A stretch of 64,000 nucleotides of DNA, from positions 992,001 to 1,056,000 of the forward strand of contig NZ_AP021875.1 in NCBI RefSeq assembly GCF_009688965.1. Direction: 5' to 3'. A program made the translations under genes and the position numbers. Shown in pieces: positions 52,354 to 61,477 of this stretch. This DNA comes from Desulfosarcina widdelii. GTDB taxonomy: Bacteria > Desulfobacterota > Desulfobacteria > Desulfobacterales > Desulfosarcinaceae. The notes beneath the pieces were generated by a model. It was not told where the DNA came from and did not search any database. It saw only the letters and a list, made by a program, of their open reading frames with translations. Positions within the stretch are counted from its first letter, which is position 1. Each line of letters opens with the position of its first letter.

Positions 52354-53749
52354 AGGCAGCCCATTTGAGAAGGGAAAAAGTTTCGGGCCTGAAAAACGAG
52401 TGCAGCAGGATCTTTTTATCGATGGTATGCCGGACCGGTTGGCTGACCACCCGGTCGTAGATCTGCAGGAGCCGGTCACGGTAGCGGTCCATTCCGTAAC
52501 GATCCAAAGCGACCCTGCGATTTTTTTCAATTACGCCCGGGACTGCCACTCCTTCCCTGGCATCGGACAGCCATGGGTTGGTTCGGATCAGTTCCTCTTT
52601 CGCGAAGGGTGAAGCAATCAACCGGGAAAGGATCTGACGCTGGAATGCCTCGTCCAGCATGCCGAAATCGATGGTTTCCCTGCCGGTCAGATGATCGAAG
52701 GCTTTCGATACGGTGGCATCCGAAATGGTTAAACCGAATCGGTTGGCAGCCCGCAGGACCGCTTCGCGCCAACGGTTGGAAAAATCATCCCGATCGATCC
52801 AGTCCAGGGGTACATCGATACGGTCGTAAAGGGTTTGCAAATCGATGCCGCTTTCTTCGTAATCGCTGCAGATATCAGGGAGCCGGCGTCCCAACAGCGG
52901 TTTTCCAGTGGTCCACGTCTCGAGATACGCCATCCCGAAACCTTCGGAAACGCTGGTGGTGATCATCGACTGCGAGGCAGCGACAATGGATGCAAAGGGC
53001 GTTTTTCGGCCGACCTCGAAATCGACGGACAAGCCGTTGACCGAAGACCAGGCCACCCAATCCCGATAACTGGCTATATCTTCAGGGCTGTTGGGTGGTT
53101 GGGTGATTGCCAGACGCTGTCCTGCTTTGAAAAACAGGGAAAGCAAAAGTGCCTCCCCCAGGTTCTTGCGCCGAATAGCCCGCACCGGGTAAAGGACCTG
53201 TTTTGTCTGTTGCCGGTTCGAATCCACGGGCATGCCCAGGACCGCATTGGGAAGACAGTGAAGCCCCGAGTTGTCCAATCCGGCAGCCTTGAGTATGGCC
53301 TCGTCGCGCCGGTTGATCACCCCGTAGTGGCAATCCTCTGGGTAGGGCTCGTCGAAATAGACCTGGGGCCTGCCATCTTCCGCAAGGTCGTGAATCTGAA
53401 GAAAAAGAGCGATTCCGCTATCCTGCAGGCGCCGGATAACTTGCAGAAATCCCCTGTTTTTGGCCAGGGTCGGATTGTGGATGTGCAGGATATCGCACCC
53501 GTCGGACCATTTGCGAAGCAACGCCCTGCGCACCTGTTCGGCAACCCGCTCGGGCGGCAATTGCGGCTGCCCCGACCGATCGTATCCCAAACCGGGAATC
53601 TCCTCCACCTCACAAGGCAATTGTGTGTCCGCCCGGTCCCCCGTCAAAACGAAAAGGTCGCAAGCGTCGCCAAGCGCGGCGATCTGCCGTTTTATAACGG
53701 TAGTCACCCCTCCGGTCTTGAGGTGATAGTGAACAAGGGCAATCTTCAT
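52340..53749 (-). CDS. GT-B glycosyltransferase with long C-terminal extension
   Basis: A 469-residue protein beginning MKIALVHYHLKTGGVTTVIK, a GT4-type acceptor-domain start, with DILHIHNPTLAKN and a C-terminal donor half containing TSVSEGFGMAYLETWTTGK, the E-x7-E element. The last 120 residues are helical and not standard. First gene of the gpgS operon, it may add a further sugar (for example mannose) to glucosylglycerate, which is inference from context. Confidence 0.78.
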   Translation of the reverse strand: MKIALVHYHLKTGGVTTVIKRQIAALGDACDLFVLTGDRADTQLPCEVEEIPGLGYDRSGQPQLPPERVAEQVRRALLRKWSDGCDILHIHNPTLAKNRGFLQVIRRLQDSGIALFLQIHDLAEDGRPQVYFDEPYPEDCHYGVINRRDEAILKAAGLDNSGLHCLPNAVLGMPVDSNRQQTKQVLYPVRAIRRKNLGEALLLSLFFKAGQRLAITQPPNSPEDIASYRDWVAWSSVNGLSVDFEVGRKTPFASIVAASQSMITTSVSEGFGMAYLETWTTGKPLLGRRLPDICSDYEESGIDLQTLYDRIDVPLDWIDRDDFSNRWREAVLRAANRFGLTISDATVSKAFDHLTGRETIDFGMLDEAFQRQILSRLIASPFAKEELIRTNPWLSDAREGVAVPGVIEKNRRVALDRYGMDRYRDRLLQIYDRVVSQPVRHTIDKKILLHSFFRPETFSLLKWAAYGGF

Positions 53750-53924
53750 GGATACTTTAATTGCAAGCGTTCACAGGATACCGCATCTGCTTTGTTCCCG
53801 GGCACTGAAGGTTGACCAAACCGTCTGCGTGCCCGGCGCCTCACACCTGCGGCACCCTGTGAACGCTGGTTAGGCAGTTGCCGCACATTGGGCATTTCAA
53901 TCCCGTGAATGGATACTTTAATTG
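53748..53924. repeat. 160-bp segment bounded by a 16-bp direct repeat and an internal inverted repeat
   Basis: The 16-mer atggatactttaattg occurs at 53748-53763 and again at 53909-53924; inside, agcgttcacagg (53766-53777) and cctgtgaacgct (53856-53867) are exact reverse complements. The first direct repeat overlaps the start codon of the glycosyltransferase. No coding sequence is visible; the following stretch to 54061 shows only the ribosome site of the next gene. It may be a small non-autonomous element or a regulatory RNA-like hairpin. Confidence 0.6.
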
Positions 53925-54061
53925 TAGCCTGCACACGCTTTTTGTCAACTCTCTGAAAGTGACTGCATCCTACCGTTGACATCTCCCGTGCCGCAGTACA
54001 TGTTTGATTTAAAATACTCGTGGTACAAATCAATCGTACCCCATTTTCTGGAGGATGAGAG

Positions 54062-54523
54062 ATGGCATTGTATGTAGTACAGCACGGAAAAAGCCTGCCA
54101 AAGGCGGATGATCCCGAAAAAGGATTGTCCGAGGAAGGAATACGGGAAACCGAGCGCATTGCAAATGTAGCCAGAGGCTACGGCGTTACGGTCTCTGTCA
54201 TCGTTCACAGCGGGAAGAAACGCGCCCGCCAGACAGCCGAACGGATGGGTGCAGCCCTCTGTCCGGATCAAGAAATCCAGACGCGCAGCGGCATGAACCC
54301 TTTGGACGATGTCGCTGCATTTGTAAGAGACCTGCCCCTGGATCAAAACATCATGCTGGTCGGACATTTGCCGTTTTTAGAAAAACTGATTGGTCTGCTG
54401 GTATGCAGCGATGCGACGCGGACGGTATTCAAACTCCAGAACAGCGGTATTGTCTGCCTGGACGAGGCGTCGGATATCGACAACGCGGTGATTCGCTGGG
54501 CGCTGATGCCCAACGTCGGTTGA
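54062..54523 (+). CDS. sixA: SixA-type phosphohistidine phosphatase
   Basis: A 153-residue histidine phosphatase. The N-terminal active-site region reads LYVVQHGKS, so the usual RHG is QHG; the second His is in MLVGHLPFLEKL. Other features are LSEEGIRETERIA and SGKKRARQTAE. SixA proteins dephosphorylate histidine in phosphorelays or NPr-type carriers. The Arg-to-Gln change in RHG may alter phosphate binding. Preceded by ggaggatgagag. Confidence 0.82.
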   Translation: MALYVVQHGKSLPKADDPEKGLSEEGIRETERIANVARGYGVTVSVIVHSGKKRARQTAERMGAALCPDQEIQTRSGMNPLDDVAAFVRDLPLDQNIMLVGHLPFLEKLIGLLVCSDATRTVFKLQNSGIVCLDEASDIDNAVIRWALMPNVG

Positions 54524-54546
54524 TATGGCAGGGGCTTATTACGCGA

Positions 54547-55134
54547 TCATCGACCCGTATCGAGGCTTTTCCAGACGGATTCCGGAGAGTCGATGACCAT
54601 GCTGCCCGGTTGAATGACGATCGTCTGGGCATCGGGCAGGTAGGCGTTCACAATCTTTTCGGTCTGTGAGACGAGCGCTCCGATTTTCATCCCCGAGAGC
54701 GTGTTGACAATTTTAAGGTCGTCGTCGGCCTGTTGATACAGGTAGCTGAGACGATCGCAGGCGACCTGGTAATAACTCATCTCCTTGGCGTAGCGTTTCA
54801 TGTAGGCCTGAATCTCGGCAATGAGCCGCAAATCGAACAGGATTTTTGGCGTTTTCAACGCCTCTGCTTCATCCTTGATCTTCAATTCCGCCGTTTTTTC
54901 CCGGATTTCTGCTTTGATTTCCTCCATGCGCTTGGCCAGTTCCTCCCTCAATCGGGCGGCATCGGCCCTGCGCTGGGCCAATTGGTTGTTGAGCAAAGAA
55001 ATGTCAGCCATCGTTTTTCGAAGCTGCTCTGCTCCATTGGGTGAGGCTGCCGTCACACCGGGGAACACGGCCCACAGACAGACGACAATGGAAAGCATAC
55101 AAAGTCCGGCAAGAATCGGTTTTAACGGTTTCAC
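54547..55134 (-). CDS. Secreted coiled-coil hypothetical protein
   Basis: A 195-residue protein with a signal peptide (ILAGLCMLSIVVCLWAVFP, then AASPN), followed by a long helical coiled coil (LLNNQLAQRRADAARLREEL) and a small C-terminal part. It ends near the SixA stop on the opposite strand and starts four bases after the big acidic protein, so the two are cotranscribed. Function is unknown; the coiled coil could hold the two proteins together. Confidence 0.68.
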   Translation of the reverse strand: MKPLKPILAGLCMLSIVVCLWAVFPGVTAASPNGAEQLRKTMADISLLNNQLAQRRADAARLREELAKRMEEIKAEIREKTAELKIKDEAEALKTPKILFDLRLIAEIQAYMKRYAKEMSYYQVACDRLSYLYQQADDDLKIVNTLSGMKIGALVSQTEKIVNAYLPDAQTIVIQPGSMVIDSPESVWKSLDTGR

Positions 55135-55137
55135 GGT

Positions 55138-57681
55138 TTAATCCTTTGCAAAGCGGCGCTTACGGTTCATCTCTTCAGAAAGAAACAGCCGGGTTTTCGA
55201 GTTTTCCCAGTGGGCCATATGCTTGACGTTGACCAGTTCGATCTGATCGCCCTGCCACTCCGACAAAATGGCTACCACCCGGGGCGACAGCCGTGATAGG
55301 CCGTTTAAGGACAATCCTTTTCCCTTCCAGCGGGCAAGATGCGCCGCAGATTCCGGGGAGAGTTCCTCTATTCCGTTCAAACCCAACCAGTCTCCCTTCC
55401 AGGTCGCCAGTTGACGGGCCGCCTCCGGCTCCAGTTCCTTCAACTCGTTTAAAAATAGATCCTTGCCTTTCCATTGGGCCAGGCAGCCGGCCGTTTTCGG
55501 AGAAAGCATCGTCAATTTATGTTTCTGTGAATAATCGCCATTGCAGATTTGTTCTGAAATGAGATTGTTATCGGCGTTTGGGCCGGCGGCTGCGGCTTTT
55601 GGTGGATTTTTGGGCAATCGGCTTGTGATGTCGTTCCAGATGGCTTCCGTGGACAAGGGCGATACCGAAACATCGTCGATGTTCAGTTCCTCCAGGGCCC
55701 GAGTATGCTCGTCGATGAGTTCATGGGACTGCCGGATAAACCCGTCGATATCGATGTCGCTGGTTTTGGTGGCCATCAACGCCAAAAGTTCGGCTTTTCG
55801 AGAAGAGTAGAGCAGTTCTTCACTGTTCCAGGTAAGCTCGTCAACCGGACGCACCAGTTTCCGAATGTAAGTGTCGCGTCGCTGGATAGCGGAAAGACCC
55901 AATCCGATGCGAGGATCCGCCATGGCCGCCGAATCTTTGTTTGTCGTTTTCAAAAGATCAATGATCCCGTCTATTTCTGCATCGATGCCGGCCTGGTAAT
56001 AGGCGCGCAATTCTTCGATTTCGGCCTTTTTAGCCAGCAATTGGCTGCGCAGGCGATCCAGGCTTTCCGCAGCGGTTTTCAGGCTGGATTGGTCCGAAAC
56101 GTGTTGGTCCGGTTGAACCGGGGCCTGGGGTAAAGATGGTGGGGTGGGCTCCGGTTGGATGCTGGTTTCCGGGACGACGGTTTCCGATGAAACCACTTTC
56201 GGTTCGACATCTTCAATGGGTTTACGCAGCCAGTAGCGATACCCTGCCAGAAAAACGAGAATCAGAACGACAGTCGCGGCACCCAGGACGATCTTTTTCC
56301 ACTTCTTTGCTGCAGGTTTGCCGGCTTCCCGCAAGGCGGCCGCCTTCTTTTTGGGGGCATCCTCCACGGAATCCGCTCTTGGCAGCGGTTTGAATTTTAT
56401 GTCCGGCTGGGGCTCAACCAAATCTTCGGCTGGCTGTGTGCTTGCGGATGGAGCGTCCTGAACTGCTGCCGCTTTTTTGGCCTCAGATGGGGATTCGGCC
56501 GGTAAATGTTCTTTTTTATCCCCTTCTTTTGCGGTTTTTCGATCCTGCTCGATTGATGTCGGTTCGGGATCGGTTTCAGCGACGGTTGGTGCCGGCGGCG
56601 AGGTCTTTTCATCATCATCCTCTTCTTCCACAGCCACTTCTTTTAGGATTTCATCGACGTCCGCCGTGATATCCTCTTTCGTTTCATGGGCTTCGTCCTT
56701 TGGCAGACCGGTGTCTGGCGCTTGGATAGCCGCCGGCTTTTTTTCAGGCCGGGTCTCTACCGCTACTTCCAGTTCCCCCTCTGGCTCCTCTGCTTCCGGC
56801 TTGCCGCCTTCGATCTGAGCCATGATGCTTTCAAAGGCTTCCTGTTGGTCCTTATCCAGTGATTCATCGGAATCGGCATCTGCGCCTTCCTTATTTTCCT
56901 CTTTTTCCTCAGAACCTGCTGTTTCGGCGGTATTCTCGGATGGCTCGCCCTCATTGGCGGCGTCGGCCTGCCGAACGACCTTTTCCAACTCATCCGAAAA
57001 ATCCTCTTCCGATACCGTGCCGTCATCCTCCTCGGCCTTATCTGCTTCGGCCTCATCTGTGGACGGGCCATCTTCGCTGTCACCGCCGCCCTCGATTTGG
57101 GACATGATGCTTTCGAAGGCCTTTTGCTGGTCCTCGTCCAGTTCGTCTCCCGCTTCGCTGTCGGTATCCGAATCTTCGCTTCCGTCGCTGTCGGCGTCGG
57201 CTTGTTGGACCACCTTTTCCAGTTCAGCCGAAAAATCCTCTTCCGACACCGTGCCGTCATCTTCCTCGGCCTTATCTGCTTCGGCCTCATCTGTGGACGG
57301 GCCTTCTTCGCTGTCACCGCCGCCCTCGATTTGGGACATGATGCTTTCGAAGGCCTTTTGCTGGTCTTCGTCCAGTTCGTCTCCCGCTTCGCTGTCGGTA
57401 TCCGAATCTTCGCTTCCGTCGCTGTCGGCGTCGGCTTGTTGGACCACCTTTTCCAGCTCTGCGGCAAAGTCCTCCTCCGACACGGTGCCGTCATCTTTCC
57501 CGGATTCATTTTCTTCCGGGCTTTGTGCACTGTCGCCGTTGCCTTCGATTTCTCCCATGATTTTGTTGAAGGCATCCTCTTCTTCGGCGCTCATTTCATC
57601 GGACGGGCCATCGGTTTCAACGGACGATTCTGTCCCGAGATCCTGTTTTTTGGCGGACGAATTTTTCTTGTTTTCCGGCAT
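55138..57681 (-). CDS. Large acidic repeat protein with one membrane span and a C-terminal LRR-like region
   Basis: About 847 residues. The N-terminal 440 are strongly acidic and low complexity, with near-identical copies of a 78-residue unit (VSEEDFSAELEKVVQQADA ... FESIMSQIEGGGDS) and more diverged copies at both ends. A single membrane span (VVLILVFLAGYRYWL) lies near residue 462-482, then a helical part, and four or so leucine-rich-type repeats near the C-terminus (LSPESAAHLARWKGKGLSLN). No enzyme motif is seen. The design suggests a cell-envelope or scaffold protein. ATG 57681 is preferred over TTG 57690. Confidence 0.75.
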   Translation of the reverse strand: MPENKKNSSAKKQDLGTESSVETDGPSDEMSAEEEDAFNKIMGEIEGNGDSAQSPEENESGKDDGTVSEEDFAAELEKVVQQADADSDGSEDSDTDSEAGDELDEDQQKAFESIMSQIEGGGDSEEGPSTDEAEADKAEEDDGTVSEEDFSAELEKVVQQADADSDGSEDSDTDSEAGDELDEDQQKAFESIMSQIEGGGDSEDGPSTDEAEADKAEEDDGTVSEEDFSDELEKVVRQADAANEGEPSENTAETAGSEEKEENKEGADADSDESLDKDQQEAFESIMAQIEGGKPEAEEPEGELEVAVETRPEKKPAAIQAPDTGLPKDEAHETKEDITADVDEILKEVAVEEEDDDEKTSPPAPTVAETDPEPTSIEQDRKTAKEGDKKEHLPAESPSEAKKAAAVQDAPSASTQPAEDLVEPQPDIKFKPLPRADSVEDAPKKKAAALREAGKPAAKKWKKIVLGAATVVLILVFLAGYRYWLRKPIEDVEPKVVSSETVVPETSIQPEPTPPSLPQAPVQPDQHVSDQSSLKTAAESLDRLRSQLLAKKAEIEELRAYYQAGIDAEIDGIIDLLKTTNKDSAAMADPRIGLGLSAIQRRDTYIRKLVRPVDELTWNSEELLYSSRKAELLALMATKTSDIDIDGFIRQSHELIDEHTRALEELNIDDVSVSPLSTEAIWNDITSRLPKNPPKAAAAGPNADNNLISEQICNGDYSQKHKLTMLSPKTAGCLAQWKGKDLFLNELKELEPEAARQLATWKGDWLGLNGIEELSPESAAHLARWKGKGLSLNGLSRLSPRVVAILSEWQGDQIELVNVKHMAHWENSKTRLFLSEEMNRKRRFAKD
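56979..57446 (-). repeat. Two 234-bp tandem repeats inside the acidic protein gene
   Basis: The unit starting ccttttcca repeats at 56979, 57213 and 57447 (period 234 bases, 78 codons). The first two units differ at few positions, so the duplication looks recent or is being homogenised. Multiples of three keep the frame. Confidence 0.85.
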
Positions 57682-57945
57682 ATGGTTCAACTCGTTGCTG
57701 ATTTCCGCTTGACGAGCGGCATATCGGGTCTTGTCTCTTTTTTCGATCCGTTGCCACGATTTCTCTCGTATCTCAGTAGGGATATCGTCGAAAGCCTGCC
57801 AAACTTAAGCGTTTTAATGGTTTTCGTGCTTGTTGAAGGCGGCTTTCGTTATTTCATTCATCGCCTCATCCACCTTCCGGATATCACCGAATCGGTCGGA
57901 TGAGCCTGAAAAAAGAGCGAAAGCGATCCTAACCGGATAAATTTC

Positions 57946-57974
57946 TTGATCATTTTGTCAACCATAGGTATATT
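57946..57974 (+). promoter_or_regulatory. Candidate sigma-70 promoter of fabH
   Basis: TTGATC (57946-57951), 17-base spacer, TATATT (57969-57974), about 70 bases before the fabH ATG. It lies in the 363-base gap between the divergent acidic-protein and fabH genes; no gene or other structure is seen in that gap. Confidence 0.5.
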
Positions 57975-58044
57975 TCGGGTTGGCTTCACGTTCGCATAAA
58001 CGCTTTCAAGAAACCGGAAAAGCTGACATGGAGGAGAAACAGAC

Positions 58045-59058
58045 ATGAAAAAAACCATCATCAAAGGAACCGGTCGCTACCTTCCTTCACGGCTTGTCAC
58101 CAACGAAGATCTGTCCCGATGGATGGATACCTCCAACGAATGGATCATTCAGCGTACCGGCATCGAGCAGCGCTACTGGATCCCCGAAGAAGGTGGAGTT
58201 GGTGTCTCCGATTTGGGGCTGGAGGCCTCGAAAATCGCCATGTCGCGCGCCGGCTGGGAGCCCGGGGACATCGATCTGATCATTTTTGCAACATTGAGCC
58301 CGGACCTCTTTTTTCCCGGCTCCGGCTGCCTGCTGGCCCACAAGCTGGGCCTTACCACCACACCGGCACTGGATATCCGCCAGCAGTGCACCGGCTTTCT
58401 ATACGGCATGGCCACCGCCGACGCCTATATTCGCAGCAGCCTCGCCAAACGCATCCTGCTGGTCGGCGCCGAAGTACACAGCACCGGATTGGATATTTCG
58501 ACCCAAGGCAGGGACGTGACCGTGATTTTCGGAGACGGCGCCGCGGCTGTCTGTCTGGAGCATGTGGAAACGGACGACAAGAAGGCCGGCGTACTGGCTT
58601 CCTGCCTGCACGCGGACGGTTCCCTGGCGGAAAGCCTGATGGTCTATGCCCCGGCCTCCCGTGAAAATCCGCGCATAGATGAAAAAATGTTGGAAGAACG
58701 CAAGCATTTTCCGACCATGGACGGCAGGAACATCTTCAAGCATGCCGTTCGCAGGCTTCCCGAAGTGGCCGGAGAAGCGCTGAAAAAAGCTGGGGTCCCG
58801 CTGGAATCGGTGGACCTTTTCATCCCCCATCAGGCCAATCTGCGGATCAATCAGGCCTTTGCCAAATCTTTGGATCTACCGGAGTCCAAGGTGTACAACA
58901 ATATCCAGCGCTACGGAAACACCACGGCTGCCAGCATTCCGCTGGCACTGGACGAAGCCATCGAAAAGGGGCTCGTAGGATCGGGAAGTACGGTGATGTT
59001 CCTGGGGTTGGGTGCCGGGGTGACCTGGGGTTCGGTGCTGTACCGCTTTGCCGACTGA
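58045..59058 (+). CDS. fabH: Beta-ketoacyl-ACP synthase III
   Basis: Initiates type II fatty acid synthesis by condensing acetyl-CoA with malonyl-ACP. Catalytic triad is visible: Cys 115 in RQQCTGFLYG, His 262 in FIPHQANLRI, Asn 292 in RYGNTTAAS. The C-terminal glycine-rich GLGAGVTWGS is present. Length 337 and a strong ggaggag ribosome site. It may alternatively serve a specialised lipid; no other fab genes are adjacent. Confidence 0.93.
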   Translation: MKKTIIKGTGRYLPSRLVTNEDLSRWMDTSNEWIIQRTGIEQRYWIPEEGGVGVSDLGLEASKIAMSRAGWEPGDIDLIIFATLSPDLFFPGSGCLLAHKLGLTTTPALDIRQQCTGFLYGMATADAYIRSSLAKRILLVGAEVHSTGLDISTQGRDVTVIFGDGAAAVCLEHVETDDKKAGVLASCLHADGSLAESLMVYAPASRENPRIDEKMLEERKHFPTMDGRNIFKHAVRRLPEVAGEALKKAGVPLESVDLFIPHQANLRINQAFAKSLDLPESKVYNNIQRYGNTTAASIPLALDEAIEKGLVGSGSTVMFLGLGAGVTWGSVLYRFAD

Positions 59059-59066
59059 CGTGTCCG

Positions 59067-59193
59067 TCCAGAAATGGCCAAATTGCCCGATATCTTTGTT
59101 GCACGAAAAATTTTATCCTCGGAATATCGACCATATGCCTCCGGTAAAATTTTTAGTGCGCCTCGATCTCGACCAAATTTGCCTATTTCTGGA
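59067..59193. repeat. 127-bp imperfect palindrome between fabH and pgi
   Basis: The left arm (59067-59122) and the reverse complement of the right arm (59141-59193) agree at most positions: tccagaaat, caaatt, gat.atc, gcac and aaaaatttta are shared. An 18-base centre contains catatg. It occupies the convergent gap between fabH and pgi; possibly a dispersed miniature element or a strong terminator-like structure. Confidence 0.7.
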
Positions 59194-59237
59194 TGAAAAG
59201 AACCGTCCCGATTCATCATCAAGACGATTCGGCTGGA

Positions 59238-60863
59238 TCAATCCAAACGCCCATTAAACAACATCTGCAGATAGCGGCGGTTGATGGGATCGACTTCGGA
59301 AAAATCGTGAGCTTCATCGCGATTGCGGGCAGCCATCTCGGTGCGAAGCTTGCCGGCGGTAACCTTTCCCAGCTCGACGCCGAACTGGTCGAAGGGGTTG
59401 ATCCCCCAGACAAAAGCCTCGAATATGGTTTTGGCTTCGTAAAAAGCCAAAAGCCGTCCGACACTTTCCGGCTCTAAATCCTCCACGACGATGGTGGAGG
59501 ACGGCCGGTTTCCGGAAAAGGATCGGGCCGGATCGTCGCTTGGTTTCCCCATTGCCAGGGCCGTGGACTGGGCCAGCAGGTTGGCCCACAGTTCCTGTTG
59601 GTGCCCTACCCCCTTGAATCTGCCTTCATCCAGCTGCGTCTGCGGATTGAGCACGCCGATAAAATCGATGGGAAACGCCTTGCCCTGATGGGCCAGTTGA
59701 AAAAAGGAGTGCTGGGCGTTGGTGCCCGGCTCGCCGAAGATCATCGTTCCCGCCGGTTCGTCCAGCTTGTTGCCGGCGGCATCCACCGATTTTCCGTTGC
59801 TCTCCATGTTCAATTGCTGAATGTGGGCGGCCAATTTACGCAACGGAAAGGCATAGGGAACGATGGCGGTCTGGGGATATCCTAAAAAGCTGGCGTTCCA
59901 GACACCGATCAGGGCCGCGATGAGGGGCAGATTGTCCTTTGGCGGCGCTTCAAGGGCATGGCGGTCCATCTCTTCGGCCCCTTTAAGGAAACGCTCGAAT
60001 CGCTCATAACCGAGATAGAGACTCAGTGGGACCCCACCGACCGCAGAGGTTACGCTATACCGCCCGCCAATGAAATCGAACATGTGGAAGGCGGCCAGTT
60101 CCTGGCCTGTGCCTTGATCGCCCGGACTGCCCTTGCTGGTTACCGTCACCATGTGCCACGCAGGATTCAGTCCCACCGCTTGCATATGCCTGCGAATCAG
60201 ATCTTCGTTGGCCATGGTTTCCACGGTGGTGTAGCTTTTGGAGATGACCACCCACAGCGTTTTCTCGGGTACGATGCGCGACCAGACGCTGGAAAAATTG
60301 TGGATGTCCACATTGGCCAGAAAATCAAGCGAGAGATTTTTGTCGGCAAAGGCTTCCAGAGCGCAGGCGACAAACTCCGTTCCCAGGTAGCTTCCCCCGA
60401 TCCCCACCACCACCACATGGCTGAAAGCTTGGCCGGTGCTGCCGGTGATCTCGCCTTGATGGACCGCTTTGGAAAAAGGACGAATCTGTTCCAGGACGTC
60501 TTGAAGTTCTGCCTTGGCATCCCGTCCATCTACCATGGCCGGCGACGATGAAAAACTCCTGGCCGCCATGTGCAGGGCCGCCCGGTTTTCGGTAACGTTG
60601 ACCTTTTCTCCGGCGGCCATGGCGGCAAACTGCCGACCAACATCGGCGGCCTCGGTCAGTTCAAACAGCAGATCCATGACCGATTCGTCCACCCGTTGAC
60701 GGCTGAAATCGTAAAACACCCCACCGCCCATAGCGCTGAAGGCATCCAGGCGCCGGTCCGCTGCAACAAGACGTTCGAGATGACAATCCGGCCCATTCAT
60801 CCGTCCGGCCTGTTCGAGCAACCGGCGGTGCAGGGGGTCGTGGTGAAAACGGTATTTGGTCAT
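59238..60863 (-). CDS. pgi: Glucose-6-phosphate isomerase
   Basis: Interconverts glucose-6-phosphate and fructose-6-phosphate. The signature region VVVGIGGSYLGTEF (about residue 150), SKSYTTVETMANE, and GGRYSVTSAVGGVPL are all recognisable, with the catalytic Glu in a downstream PAGTMIFGEPGTNAQHSFFQ segment. Length 541 is the long bacterial form. Convergent with fabH. Confidence 0.95.
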   Translation of the reverse strand: MTKYRFHHDPLHRRLLEQAGRMNGPDCHLERLVAADRRLDAFSAMGGGVFYDFSRQRVDESVMDLLFELTEAADVGRQFAAMAAGEKVNVTENRAALHMAARSFSSSPAMVDGRDAKAELQDVLEQIRPFSKAVHQGEITGSTGQAFSHVVVVGIGGSYLGTEFVACALEAFADKNLSLDFLANVDIHNFSSVWSRIVPEKTLWVVISKSYTTVETMANEDLIRRHMQAVGLNPAWHMVTVTSKGSPGDQGTGQELAAFHMFDFIGGRYSVTSAVGGVPLSLYLGYERFERFLKGAEEMDRHALEAPPKDNLPLIAALIGVWNASFLGYPQTAIVPYAFPLRKLAAHIQQLNMESNGKSVDAAGNKLDEPAGTMIFGEPGTNAQHSFFQLAHQGKAFPIDFIGVLNPQTQLDEGRFKGVGHQQELWANLLAQSTALAMGKPSDDPARSFSGNRPSSTIVVEDLEPESVGRLLAFYEAKTIFEAFVWGINPFDQFGVELGKVTAGKLRTEMAARNRDEAHDFSEVDPINRRYLQMLFNGRLD

Positions 60864-61046
60864 GATGGGTTTCCTTGCAAAAGAGTCACATGGATGACAA
60901 CTTCATAAAAGCTCCGGAATTTTCCACGAAACACCGGAAGGGATGATGATGCTTACGAATCCGGAAAAATGCGGTTTGTTTGGACCAACTGTGCAGTGAC
61001 GAGGGATGAAAGCAGTTCGCAGTTATATGTTATTTAAACGAATCCT

Positions 61047-61280
61047 TCATGATTCGTCGCGGGCGTCCTGAAAGATGACGCTGGATTCCATTGCCCGGTA
61101 GGACCGCGAGCAGGAGATGCTGTTGGCCAGCACCGAATGGATCTTGTCCAACGGGGCGCAACCGTTCATGCAGCCGGGGAAATGGTGCCGGTTCGTGCAC
61201 TCCCGGCAAGGGCTTTTTACCAGGTAGCCGATGTCGAAATCGAAGCGATGTCTGTAATTGTTGGCCATTTTTACGATCAT
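61047..61280 (-). CDS. Small cysteine-rich hypothetical protein
   Basis: About 77 residues, with NNYRHRFDFDIGYLVKSPC at the N-terminus, then CRECTNRHHFPGCMNGC; four or more cysteines in CxxC-like spacing suggest metal binding. I choose ATG 61280; ATG 61268 and TTG 61307 are alternatives. An overlapping frame from 61320 is not preferred because it lacks this ordered cysteine pattern. Not recognised; isolated gene. Confidence 0.5.
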   Translation of the reverse strand: MIVKMANNYRHRFDFDIGYLVKSPCRECTNRHHFPGCMNGCAPLDKIHSVLANSISCSRSYRAMESSVIFQDARDES

Positions 61281-61477
61281 AGCGGATGACGGTTGATTTT
61301 CCGGCAACGGTCTTTTGCACCGAAGCTTTTAACTTGATCTGTTAATTTTTATGATTACCATACACGCCTGGTTCGCACAAGAGGCAACCCTGGGTTTGCC
61401 GGGGCTTGACACAGCGACGGGTTTTTCTCTATCGTGCCGGCACCCATTTTAACCCATCTTTTCGATCAGGAAAAACA

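Noticed and set aside
56979..57446. Tandem repeats considered as a CRISPR-like array
   Set aside because: Units are 234 bases, in frame, with no unique spacers; they encode protein repeats.
56822..57712. 296-codon serine-rich frame antisense to the acidic protein
   Set aside because: Arises from complement of Glu/Asp-rich repeats (tcctcttcc gives Ser); no start signal.
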